The notes beneath the pieces are model-generated. The model had not been told where the DNA came from and did not search any database. It was given only the letters and a program-made list of their open reading frames with translations. 64,000 nt of DNA, taken from the NCBI RefSeq assembly GCF_024170005.1, contig NZ_JALJXJ010000011.1:124001-188000 (forward strand), read 5' to 3'. The position numbers and the translations under genes were made by a program. The DNA comes from Azospirillum lipoferum (GTDB lineage Bacteria > Pseudomonadota > Alphaproteobacteria > Azospirillales > Azospirillaceae). Of the stretch, positions 9,601 through 16,369 are shown piece by piece; position 1 is the stretch's first letter; each line of letters begins with the position of its first letter.

Positions 9601-9941
9601 CCGCCATTAACCGCATCCGCCGCGAGAACCCGGCGCTGCAGCAGTTCACCAACCTGCGCTTCTACAACGCCTTCGACGACAACATCCTGCTCTACGGCAA
9701 GATGACGGCGGCGAAGGACAATGTGATCCTGATCGCGGTAAACCTCGATCCGCACAACGGTCATGGCGGGACCATTGAGGTGCCGCTGTGGGAACTCGGC
9801 CTGCCCGATGGCGCCCATGTCCAAGTGGAGGACCTGTTCAGCGGCCACCGCTTCACCTGGATCGGCAAGTTCCAGCATGTCTGGCTGGATCCTCACCGCA
9901 ACCCGGCGGCGATCTGGCGGATCGTGCCGCCAGGGGTCTGA
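6621..9941 (+). CDS. glgE: GH13 alpha-amylase domain fused to maltosyltransferase GlgE
   Basis: A 1106-residue protein, against roughly 650-700 for ordinary GlgE, which extends alpha-1,4-glucan using maltose-1-phosphate. Residues about 1-440 form a complete GH13 barrel with its own catalytic set: D177 (GFRCDAAYQ), E206 (FFAETLG), D261 (ESHDTDR). After a linker, residues about 455-1106 are GlgE: an N-terminal beta domain, the PVHPIGRAFRKGKNN segment, nucleophile D835 (FRVDNPHTKP), acid/base E864 (LAEAF) and D922 (NTPDIL). The ATG at 6621 follows AAGGAAGGGGG; the upstream frame lacks homology. TreS, Pep2 and GlgB, its usual partners, are not adjacent. A perfect hairpin terminator follows. Confidence 0.92.
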   Translation: MSIVGPRIYNLFPTLVGPVRDWAGHLPRIQGMGFDWIFLNPIHQPGFSGSLYAIKDPYRLHDALRGGSHESDDELLRRFTAEATAHGQSVMMDFVINHTSRDALLVDRHPDWYKRGPDGDLHRPGAVDPNNTTHVTVWGDLASLDYDQAESRAGLVGYWSDYLRHYIGLGVRGFRCDAAYQVPAEVWRSLIEAAHAVNPEVKFFAETLGCTVEQVRELCGAGFDFLFNSAKWWDFKADWLLDQYEEFRWIAPSIAFPESHDTDRLAAEVGSQDAVRLAAQLKMHYLFAASFSTGVMMPVGFEYGFTRKLDVVRTGPADWEQPKLDLTGFIGAVNAMKAATPALNVEGPQRRVTSPHSPVLGLIRQVDGAALDQPDGCAILVLNPDENRPHTLDVGPVLAATGGTFEAFEDVTPEADPLPMEPGAAMMLRPMELRVFRARAARSHPVELHDVEEREWMDSIAAGRMTIENVYPELDGGRFAIKRAVGDVMEVWADIYTDGTFVLAASVMYKANGDEAWNEAPMRLHENDRWVGHVPLTRNARYTYSIEAWRDVWESWRADFKKKVDAGMVVDLELVEGRRFVEQALDLNHGDGRAALQAVIERMQSLTGREAIDYALSDEPRRVMKQYGERQYKSRYVRELEVYVDRTAGAYSAWFEIFPRSASPDPSRPGTFDDVVNLLPMVRDMGFDVLYFPPVHPIGRAFRKGKNNTLNPGPDDPGVPYAIGAEEGGHDAIDPMIGDFDSFRRLVREAKRHGIEIALDFAVQCSPDHPWVKEHPHWFYWRPDGTIRYAENPPKKYQDIVNVSFYRQSYPDLWYALRDVVLMWCGEGVRIFRVDNPHTKPFPFWEWMIREVQDRYPDALFLAEAFTRPKLMKRLAKVGFTQSYSYFTWRTTKAELTEYLTELTQGESREYMRPNFFANTPDILPPILTRGGRPAHMMRAVLAATLAGVYGLYGPYLLCEAEAYPGKEEYNHSEKYEIRHWDWNKPGNIRDYVTAINRIRRENPALQQFTNLRFYNAFDDNILLYGKMTAAKDNVILIAVNLDPHNGHGGTIEVPLWELGLPDGAHVQVEDLFSGHRFTWIGKFQHVWLDPHRNPAAIWRIVPPGV

Positions 9942-9963
9942 CCTCGCCATCAAGCCGGATACG

Positions 9964-9993
9964 AAAAGAGCGGCCTCACAGGGCCGCTCTTTT
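9964..9993. terminator. Bidirectional Rho-independent terminator
   Basis: A perfect 12-bp stem (AAAAGAGCGGCC with GGCCGCTCTTTT, loop TCACAG) lies 22 bases after the glgE stop and 20 bases from the stop of the small minus-strand gene. A-tract and T-tract flank both sides, so it can end transcription from both directions. Confidence 0.9.
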
Positions 9994-10013
9994 CAATTCC
10001 TTCAATGCACCGA

Positions 10014-10253
10014 TCACCGCCGGCGGATCATCGTCACGCCCCCGACCGTCTTGTCGAGGAAGTCTATCATCGCGTCCGGTTTCTGGCCGACGGAGCAGGC
10101 GGCGAAGGACATCCACCAGCGGGCCATCGGCGTGGTCCAGCCGTAACGGTCGGCAATGATCTGGACATCCATGGTAGAGGACATGGTCGTCTGGGCGGTC
10201 GGTACGGCGCGCGTGGCGCCGGACGGGGTAACCTGGGATTCGACGCTGTGCAT
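10014..10253 (-). CDS. Small hypothetical protein (79 aa)
   Basis: I do not recognise a family. The ATG at 10253 is preceded by GGGAGGAACC, a strong ribosome site, and the gene ends just before the bidirectional terminator, both of which argue that it is real. The first 30 residues are rich in Ser/Thr/Ala; the middle holds DRYGWTTPMARWWMSF and the C-terminus DAMIDFLDKTVGGVTMIRRR, a likely amphipathic helix and basic tail. There is no signal peptide or clear transmembrane segment. Confidence 0.55.
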   Translation of the reverse strand: MHSVESQVTPSGATRAVPTAQTTMSSTMDVQIIADRYGWTTPMARWWMSFAACSVGQKPDAMIDFLDKTVGGVTMIRRR

Positions 10254-10404
10254 GGTTCCTCCCAACGGGGACTGCCAATGGGGACTGGCGGTGTCCGCTT
10301 ATGCGGTACCTTAGCTCTCAACCGCTGGAACTGGCAGAGTGGCTTTGGTCCTAACGGGTACTATACCTTTGGCTGCAAAGGTCCCATGTCCCGGGCCGCC
10401 CCTT

Positions 10405-10584
10405 TCAGGTAGGTGGAAGCGGCAATCCGCTGGCCCAACCCAGCAATGCCACCAGGGCCGCGCGGTTCGCCGGGCGGAAAAGCAGGGCCAATCGCACCCA
10501 GAACGGAGAAACCTTGAATTCGGCGGCCACCGCCCGGACCTCCTCCGGGGACAACCGCAGGTCGAGAGCGGGGTTATCATTCAT
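10405..10584 (-). CDS. Small hypothetical protein (59 aa)
   Basis: No family recognised. The predicted protein is mostly helical, with LSPEEVRAVAAEFKVSPFWV followed by a hydrophobic stretch around LLFRPANRAALVALLGW. The ATG at 10584 has a GAGGG element 11-12 bases upstream; a longer TTG start at 10602 is possible. A 7-bp inverted repeat (ACCTTTG/CAAAGGT, 10365-10382) lies just downstream. Coding status is moderate. Confidence 0.45.
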   Translation of the reverse strand: MNDNPALDLRLSPEEVRAVAAEFKVSPFWVRLALLFRPANRAALVALLGWASGLPLPPT

Positions 10585-10697
10585 CAGGCAACCCTCTGCC
10601 AATGCCGCAGGTCACGATGGATCAAGAACAATCCGTCGGACCGGCAATTGCGCAGGTTCCTGTGATAAAAATATGCCCCGCCTTTATATGTCCGGCT

Positions 10698-11690
10698 TTA
10701 CTTGGCGGCCAGCAGAGCCCTCGGCGCCCGATCGGCTCCGCTGGCGAGCGGCACCTTGGGGTTTTCTATCCAGGCAATGACGTCGTTGACCACCAGCCTG
10801 CCCTTCAAGTCGCGCAGCAGCATGTGATAGCCGTCGGGATAGACGGCGACGACATGCCGCCCGCCGGCTTCGAAGTCCTTCAGAGCGCGCTCCACCGGCC
10901 GCGGCGGCAGAACCTCCTCATGGGCGCCATAGAGCACCAGCGATGGCGTCTGGAGATGCTGGCAGGCGTCGAGTGCCGATCCCATCAGGTCGGTCAATCC
11001 CTCCAGCGCGTCGACGCGGGAGCCCTTGATGACCAGGGGGTCGCGGCCCAGCGCCCGCAGCATCTCGATATTGTCGGACGGGTGGATGTCGAGGTCCTTC
11101 GGCGGATGCACCACCATGCCGGGCACGAGGTTGTAGGTGATCCACAAGGCGGCGCGCGGGAAGAAGCCCATGGCCTGCCGGCCCCAGACGGCGGGAGCGA
11201 CCAGGATGGTACCGTCGACCTTGGGCGGGTTGGGGCCGGTCATCGCGGTCAGCACCACCGCCCCGCCCATGCTCTCGCCCATCAGATAGACCGGTACGCC
11301 GGGATGGCGCTTGCGCACCATCTCCACCGCCGTGCGGGCATCGCTGACCAAGGTGGGGGTGCCGGCCCAGACACCGCGTTCGCGGGTAGCGCCGAAACCG
11401 CGCTGGTCATAGGCGTAAGTGGCGATGCCGGCAGTGGCGAAATCGCGGCCGGCACCGTCGAAGGCGTTGGAATAGTCGTTGTAGCCGTGCAGGGCCACAA
11501 CTGCGGCCCGCACCTTGCCGTCGGCCGGCAGCCAGGAGCGCATGGGCAGCTCGAAGCCGTCGGCGGTGATCAGCACCTTGTCGTTCAACTGCGGCTGGGC
11601 GACGGCCATCCCCATCGGTTGGAAATCCGCGGCACAGCCGCCAAGCAGAAGCCCCAACCCGAAAACAGCCGCCAATCCGCTATGCCGCAT
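10698..11690 (-). CDS. Lipoprotein alpha/beta hydrolase, lysophospholipase/monoacylglycerol lipase-like
   Basis: A 330-residue serine hydrolase. The N-terminus has a lipoprotein signal ending in LLGGC, lipidated Cys19, so the enzyme is likely anchored in the cell envelope. The oxyanion region is ALHGYNDYSNAF, the nucleophile S140 in GESMGG, and the catalytic His lies in DGYHMLLRD. The acid position, usually Asp in a GxxDxxxD-like strand, reads YGAHEEVLPP here, so Glu may replace it. The reading frame starts inside the end of the upstream ABC gene (11-base overlap), indicating translational coupling. The likely role is hydrolysis of monoacylglycerols or lysophospholipids; the exact substrate is unknown. 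Confidence 0.82.
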   Translation of the reverse strand: MRHSGLAAVFGLGLLLGGCAADFQPMGMAVAQPQLNDKVLITADGFELPMRSWLPADGKVRAAVVALHGYNDYSNAFDGAGRDFATAGIATYAYDQRGFGATRERGVWAGTPTLVSDARTAVEMVRKRHPGVPVYLMGESMGGAVVLTAMTGPNPPKVDGTILVAPAVWGRQAMGFFPRAALWITYNLVPGMVVHPPKDLDIHPSDNIEMLRALGRDPLVIKGSRVDALEGLTDLMGSALDACQHLQTPSLVLYGAHEEVLPPRPVERALKDFEAGGRHVVAVYPDGYHMLLRDLKGRLVVNDVIAWIENPKVPLASGADRAPRALLAAK

Positions 11691-12678
11691 GGATTACCCC
11701 TGTGTCGCTGTGAGCACCACCCGTCAGTTGGAGGAATATATCTTCAAGATCCGATTCCTCGGTCGTGACATCGACGATCCCAATTCCCGATGCCGCCAGG
11801 GCCGACAGGATGGCGCCGGCACGCTGGCGGCTCGGCTGATAGCGGACGATCATCCGCCGCGGCTCCGGCAATTCCACCGTATAGCCGTCCAGCGACGGCG
11901 GGGCGGCGGTCAGGTCGCGCTCCAGCGTCAGGCATAGCGCCTTGTTGTCGACCCGCCGCAGCAGCGTCGTCTTCGGCTCGCACGCCACCACCTGACCGTG
12001 GTTGATGATGGCGATGGTGTCGCACAGCTCCTCCGCCTCCTGGAGGTAGTGGGTGGTCAGCAGCACGGTTGTGCCGGACTTGTTGAGGACACGCACGTAG
12101 TCCCAGAGCTGGCGGCGCAACTCCACGTCGACGCCGGCGGTGGGTTCATCGAGGATCAGCACCGGCGGGGTGTGGACCATCGCCTTGGCCACCATCAGCC
12201 GGCGCTTCATGCCACCGGACAGCGAGCGGGCGTGGGCATCGGCCTTGTCGGCCAGCCCGACGGCGTCCAGCAGTTCTTCCGTCCGGCGCTCCTTCTTAGG
12301 CACGCCGTAGAGGCCGGCCTGAAGCTCCAGCATCTCGCGCGGGGTGAAGAAGGGGTCCATGTTCAGTTCCTGCGGCACCACGCCGATGGAGGCGCGAGCG
12401 CGGCGCGGATGCTCCGACACCTCGTGGCCCCAGATGCTGGCGGTGCCGCCGGTCTTGTTCACCAGCCCGGCCAGGATGTTGATCATCGTCGACTTGCCCG
12501 CGCCGTTGGGGCCGAGCAGGCCGAACAACGACCCGCGCGGAATGGCGAGGTCGATGCCCTTCAGCGCATGCTTCGGCCCGGCCTTGCCGGTCGGCTGGTA
12601 GATCTTGGTCAGGCCGCGCAGCTCCACCGCATTGGCCGGGAGCGAGACGGGCGTGGGGGTATCGGTGGGCGCGGCCAT
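11680..12678 (-). CDS. ABC transporter ATP-binding protein (ABC-2 type)
   Basis: A 332-residue cytoplasmic ATPase of the YadG/CcmA/NodI type that energises ABC-2 exporters. Walker A is GLLGPNGAGKST, the Q-loop is VVPQELNMDPFFT, the signature is LSGGMKRR, and Walker B is VLILDEPTAGVD. A C-terminal regulatory extension of about 90 residues follows. The ATG at 12678 has AGGA 5 bases upstream. No ABC-2 permease gene is adjacent: downstream is the lipoprotein hydrolase, which overlaps it by 11 bases, and upstream is a divergent zinc protein. The permease must be encoded elsewhere, or the hydrolase has taken its place in this operon. Confidence 0.88.
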   Translation of the reverse strand: MAAPTDTPTPVSLPANAVELRGLTKIYQPTGKAGPKHALKGIDLAIPRGSLFGLLGPNGAGKSTMINILAGLVNKTGGTASIWGHEVSEHPRRARASIGVVPQELNMDPFFTPREMLELQAGLYGVPKKERRTEELLDAVGLADKADAHARSLSGGMKRRLMVAKAMVHTPPVLILDEPTAGVDVELRRQLWDYVRVLNKSGTTVLLTTHYLQEAEELCDTIAIINHGQVVACEPKTTLLRRVDNKALCLTLERDLTAAPPSLDGYTVELPEPRRMIVRYQPSRQRAGAILSALAASGIGIVDVTTEESDLEDIFLQLTGGAHSDTGVIHAA

Positions 12679-12867
12679 TGATCCTGAACCATGATGATTG
12701 CGGTTGATGAAAAAGCCCGCGCGTCCGGTGGTTTCCCCCGTTGATCCGCGGCGCACGATGGGTATCATCCGGCCCGCGCGCGCGGAACCCCGATCGGGGT
12801 GCCCGGACAGCGGGCGTGTCCACGATGGCGTGAACCGGCGCGCCTGTCAAAACAGAGGATGACTGCC

Positions 12868-13047
12868 ATGCAGCCGACCGAGACGATCCTTGTTGAAACC
12901 TCGACCGTCGGGTGCGACGGCGGCGGCGGCGCGCTGGGCCATCCGCTGGTCTATCTGACCCTGGATCGCGAAGGCCAGGTCGAATGCCCCTACTGCTCGC
13001 GCCTGTTCAAGCTGAAGGAAGGCGCCAAGGTCGCCCACGGGCACTGA
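12868..13047 (+). CDS. CHCC-type zinc-finger protein (NDUFS6-like)
   Basis: A 59-residue protein matching the zf-CHCC family, the bacterial relatives of complex I subunit NDUFS6. Zinc ligands are C16, H25, C40 and C43 (VECPYCSRLF). The ATG at 12868 is preferred because AGAGG lies 9 bases upstream; an ATG at 12859 abuts that element. It is monocistronic, divergent from the ABC gene and convergent with the kinase-phosphatase gene. Confidence 0.85.
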   Translation: MQPTETILVETSTVGCDGGGGALGHPLVYLTLDREGQVECPYCSRLFKLKEGAKVAHGH

Positions 13048-13075
13048 TCGAGCACCTGTCCTGCCGGCTGGCCGA

Positions 13076-14797
13076 TCAGATGCGGCCGGCCAGCAGGACC
13101 AGCACGGCCAATGCCAGGAACGCCGACAGCCCCTGCCAGAAGGCCAGCGGGTTGCGGTCGATCAACGGGCGGCGGGTACCCGCCACATGCTTGCGCGGGT
13201 GGCGCAGGTCGTACAGGAACTCCGACAATTCCTGATAGCGCTTGGCCGGGTCCGGATGGACCGCCTTGCGCAGAACCCCGTCGATCCAGGCGGGAATGTC
13301 CCGCTGGTCGTTCAGGGCCGTGCGATAGGTGAGCTTGCGCTGGCGCGCCCGCGTGGTGGCCGTCGCGGCATCGGTGCCATAGGGCAGGCGGCCGGTCAGC
13401 ATCTGATAGGCGATGACGCCGAGCGCATAGAGATCCGATGCCGGCGTTCCGCCCTCGCCCAGCAGGTATTCCGGGGCGGTGTATTGCAGCGTGCCCAAAA
13501 TCTCGCCGCGGTCGGCGTCGGGCATGGTCTCCAGGATGCCGGGTACCAGGACCGAGCCGAAATCGACAATTTTAACTGTCCCAGTGCCGTCGATCATCAC
13601 ATTGTCCGGCCGCAGATCCTGGTGCAGCATCTCCAACCGGTGGAAGGCCTGAAGCCCCTTGCCGATCTGCTCGACGATAGAGCGCACCGTGGGCAGGTCG
13701 GAGCTGGGATGGTCGCGCATCCATTGGGTCAGCGTCTGCCCCTCCAGATACTCGGTGACGACATAGAGGTGGCGGCGCGGCCGGCTCTGCGGCGGCGGCT
13801 TCAGCACATGAGGGCTGTTGAGCCGGCGGGCGATCCACTCCTCCATTAGGAAGCGGCGGAGATGGGCGCGGTCATCGCGCCGGTCGATGGCCGGCACCTT
13901 CAGCGCCACCGCGGGACCACCCAGGCCGTCCTGGGCCAGATAGACGTGACTGCGGCTGCTGGCATACAGTTCGCGGAGGATGCGGTAGCCCTCGAACTCC
14001 GTCCTCGGCTCCAGCAGGGGCGGCAGGGGCAGGTCGGACAGACGGTGGAACAGGTCGCCGGCATCGGCGTCAGGGACCGTGTCGATCCGGATGATCTGGA
14101 GGGTCAGGTTGTCGGAACTGCCGCGCCGCAGCGCCTCCTCGACGGCGAGTCGGGCCGCGCGGTCAAGGTCGTCGGCGTGATCGGCGATGGTGCTGATTAA
14201 AAATTCGGCATCGACATGCTCATAGACGCCGTCGGTCGCCAGCAGAAAGACGTCGCCGGGCTCGACCGGCAACTCGCGGCAGTCGATCTCCACATGCGGC
14301 ACCACGCCAATCGCCCGGCCGAGATAGCTGACCTCCGACGAAACCACCACCCGGTGGTCGGTGGTCAGCTGTTCCAGCGACCGGCCGGCGACACGGTAGA
14401 TGCGGGAATCGCCGACATGGAACAGGTGCGCGGTGGCGGATTTCAGCACCAGCGCGCTCAGCGTGCAGGCATAGCCGCGATCCTGGTCGTAACGGTACTC
14501 GCTGCGCCGGTTCTGGGCGTGCAGCCAGCTGTTGGTCGCAGTCAGCACCCGCTGAGCCGCCGTCCTCACCGACCAGCTTTCCGGCGTGCAGTAATAGTCG
14601 GTCAGGAAGCTCTTCACTACGGATTCGCTGGCGATGTGGCTGACCCGGCTGGTGCTGATGCCGTCGGCCAGCGCCACCGCGATGCCCTTCATGTCCAGCA
14701 GCGGTGCGGTCGGGATCAGCGCCCCGTGGAAATCCTGGTTGGACTCCTTCCGACCCTTGTCGGAGCACTGTCCGATGGAGATCCGCAACTCTTTCAC
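13076..14797 (-). CDS. Bifunctional PP2C phosphatase-Ser/Thr protein kinase
   Basis: About 573 residues joining two opposing activities. Residues 1-245 are a PP2C-type phosphatase with metal-site motifs SNQDF, ALADGIS, GDSRIYR, ATDGVYEHV and GSSDNLT. Residues about 265-525 are a Hanks-type kinase: VALKVP lysine, LHQDLRPDN catalytic loop (Gln in place of the usual Arg of HRD) and VDFGS in place of DFG. A single hydrophobic segment at the extreme C-terminus anchors it to the membrane. The start is uncertain: GTG at 14797 opens the conserved sequence, while TTG at 14815 would add six residues. It lies 74 bases downstream of the formate/nitrite channel on the same strand, so it may be cotranscribed with it. 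Confidence 0.88.
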   Translation of the reverse strand: MKELRISIGQCSDKGRKESNQDFHGALIPTAPLLDMKGIAVALADGISTSRVSHIASESVVKSFLTDYYCTPESWSVRTAAQRVLTATNSWLHAQNRRSEYRYDQDRGYACTLSALVLKSATAHLFHVGDSRIYRVAGRSLEQLTTDHRVVVSSEVSYLGRAIGVVPHVEIDCRELPVEPGDVFLLATDGVYEHVDAEFLISTIADHADDLDRAARLAVEEALRRGSSDNLTLQIIRIDTVPDADAGDLFHRLSDLPLPPLLEPRTEFEGYRILRELYASSRSHVYLAQDGLGGPAVALKVPAIDRRDDRAHLRRFLMEEWIARRLNSPHVLKPPPQSRPRRHLYVVTEYLEGQTLTQWMRDHPSSDLPTVRSIVEQIGKGLQAFHRLEMLHQDLRPDNVMIDGTGTVKIVDFGSVLVPGILETMPDADRGEILGTLQYTAPEYLLGEGGTPASDLYALGVIAYQMLTGRLPYGTDAATATTRARQRKLTYRTALNDQRDIPAWIDGVLRKAVHPDPAKRYQELSEFLYDLRHPRKHVAGTRRPLIDRNPLAFWQGLSAFLALAVLVLLAGRI

Positions 14798-14820
14798 AGT
14801 ACCTGTTCCACTCAAGGAAA

Positions 14821-14845
14821 ACCCCGGCCCAAGACGGACCGGGGT
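14821..14845. repeat. Intergenic hairpin between channel and kinase genes
   Basis: ACCCCGG and CCGGGGT form a 7-bp stem with an 11-base loop in the gap between the two minus-strand genes. There is no T-tract, so it could stabilise or attenuate the mRNA rather than fully terminate it. Confidence 0.4.
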
Positions 14846-14871
14846 GGTGGCGGATGAACGGGCAGGACGGC

Positions 14872-15708
14872 TTATTCGGCCGGCTGCAGGCTGGTCTGCT
14901 GCAGGCGGCGCTTGGGCGCCGTGCGGACATGGGTGGCGTAAAGCGTCAGGCCGGTAAAGGCCAGACCACCGATCAGGTTGCCCAGCACCGTCGGCAGTTC
15001 ATTCCAGATCATGTAGTCCATGATCGAGAAGTTGCCGCCCATCAGCATCGCCGACGGGAACAGGAACATGTTCACCACCGAATGCTCGAAGGTCATGCCG
15101 AAGAACAGCATGATCGGCATCCACATGGCGATCACCTTGCCGCTGACCGAGGTGGAGATCATGGCGCCGACCACGCCGGTGGAGACCATCCAGTTGCACA
15201 GCATGCCGCGCAGGAAGATGGTCAGCATGCCGGCCGCGCCATACTGCGCATAGCCCAGCGTCCGGTTCTCGCCGATGTGGGAGATGACCGAGCCGACCTT
15301 GTCCGGCGGGGTGGAGAAGCCGTAGGTGAAGACGACGGCCATCATGAGCGCCACCGTCAGCGCGCCCAGGAAATTGCCGACGAAGACCAGTCCCCAGTTG
15401 CGCAGCACGCCGCCGATGGTAACGCCCGGCCGCTTGTCGATCAGCGCCAGCGGCGTCAGCACGAACACGCCGGTCAGCAGGTCGAAGCCCAGCAGGTACA
15501 GCATGCAGAAGCCGACCGGGAACAGGATGGCGCCGATGATCGGAAATCCCGTCTGGACCGTGACCGTAACGGCGAAGACCGCCGCCAGCGCCAGGATCGC
15601 CCCGGCCATGTAGGCGCGGATGACCGTGTCGCGGGTGGACATCAAAATCTTGGATTCGCCGGCATCCACCATTTTGGTGACGAACTCGGAGGGCACCAGA
15701 TACGACAT
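14872..15708 (-). CDS. Formate/nitrite transporter family channel
   Basis: A 278-residue integral membrane protein of the FocA/NirC family with six predicted helices, which form pentameric channels for formate, nitrite or hydrosulfide. Family features include GAILFPVGFCMLYLLG, the LTGVF omega-loop region, RNWGLVFVGNFLGA, LCNWMVSTGVVGA and FEHSVVNMF. The ATG at 15708 has AAGGGG upstream; the longer open frame lacks homology. Its neighbour, a PP2C-kinase fusion, occurs beside nitrate/nitrite assimilation genes in other proteobacteria, which leans toward nitrite. No reductase genes are in this window, so formate cannot be excluded. Confidence 0.88.
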   Translation of the reverse strand: MSYLVPSEFVTKMVDAGESKILMSTRDTVIRAYMAGAILALAAVFAVTVTVQTGFPIIGAILFPVGFCMLYLLGFDLLTGVFVLTPLALIDKRPGVTIGGVLRNWGLVFVGNFLGALTVALMMAVVFTYGFSTPPDKVGSVISHIGENRTLGYAQYGAAGMLTIFLRGMLCNWMVSTGVVGAMISTSVSGKVIAMWMPIMLFFGMTFEHSVVNMFLFPSAMLMGGNFSIMDYMIWNELPTVLGNLIGGLAFTGLTLYATHVRTAPKRRLQQTSLQPAE

Positions 15709-16369
15709 GACAAGTCCCCTTGGAACAAGCGCTGAAGAAACGGCACGCAGCGTCCGGTGGAGCCCGCGCGGCACCGGTCCGGTGCGGGGCGGGGAGAGGC
15801 AGGACGCCATGCGTGTGATTTGGGTGCGGGCCTCAGTCTTTGGGTCCGCGCTGGTCAAACCGCCGTTGGCTTGAACGGAATGTCATCTGCACGGGGTGTG
15901 CCAAACGCCGGAGTGCAGCAAACCGGCGGCATTTCGATCACTGCCGCTATGGCTGCAACACCAAGATGAGTCACAGTTGCCCAAAGACTGGGCGGTGCTG
16001 GATAAAAAACAGCCATTCGAGCGGGGGCGATTGTGAGACCTGACAAGTAAGCTGCTGTCGCCGCCGCGGCGACAGGGAGGAAGTCTTTCAGAATTTTAAC
16101 CGTCTCCTGAAGCACTATCATTCCGAATCAATGCTTTGGCGGGAAATGGGAGGTTGATCCTCTGGCAATGGTCAGGTTCGGTTACCTTTTTGTTATATTT
16201 TCCCTTCGTACTATGACACAGTATCGGTGATGTCGCTTGACGGGGCTCATCGAACCGGCGTCTACTTTGCCGCATTGCGGAAAGGTGGCAGTTCCACAAT
16301 CGTTGTTTGAGTTGCAGGCTTATGTTGTTTCCAGGCGGTTCGGGATTGGCGTCGGATGAGGCGCGTACC
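15709..16369. other. Intergenic region between divergent channel and c-di-GMP genes
   Basis: About 660 bases without a convincing gene. The first half is GC-rich; bases 16080-16220 turn AT-rich (TTTTTGTTATATTTTCCC) and probably hold the promoter of the GGDEF-EAL gene. It also contains the perfect palindrome listed separately. A minus-strand 88-codon frame (15855-16121) has no ribosome site or homology and was not accepted. Confidence 0.6.
16055..16075. repeat. Perfect 10-bp inverted repeat with single-base centre
   Basis: CTGTCGCCGC, one C, then GCGGCGACAG. There is no T-tract on either side and no nearby gene end, so a protein-binding site is more likely than a terminator. It lies about 350 bases upstream of the channel start and 300 upstream of the GGDEF-EAL start. 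Confidence 0.5.

Noticed and set aside
9964..9993. A small RNA gene in the glgE downstream gap
   Set aside because: The only structure is a standard bidirectional terminator; nothing else supports an RNA gene.
13061..13096. Terminator between the zinc protein and kinase-phosphatase genes
   Set aside because: GC-rich arms pair with two mismatches and lie partly in coding sequence, with no T-tract; too weak to report.
15855..16121. 88-codon minus-strand frame in the channel/c-di-GMP gap
   Set aside because: Partly hydrophobic but no ribosome site, no resemblance to a family, and it crosses the palindrome at 16055.
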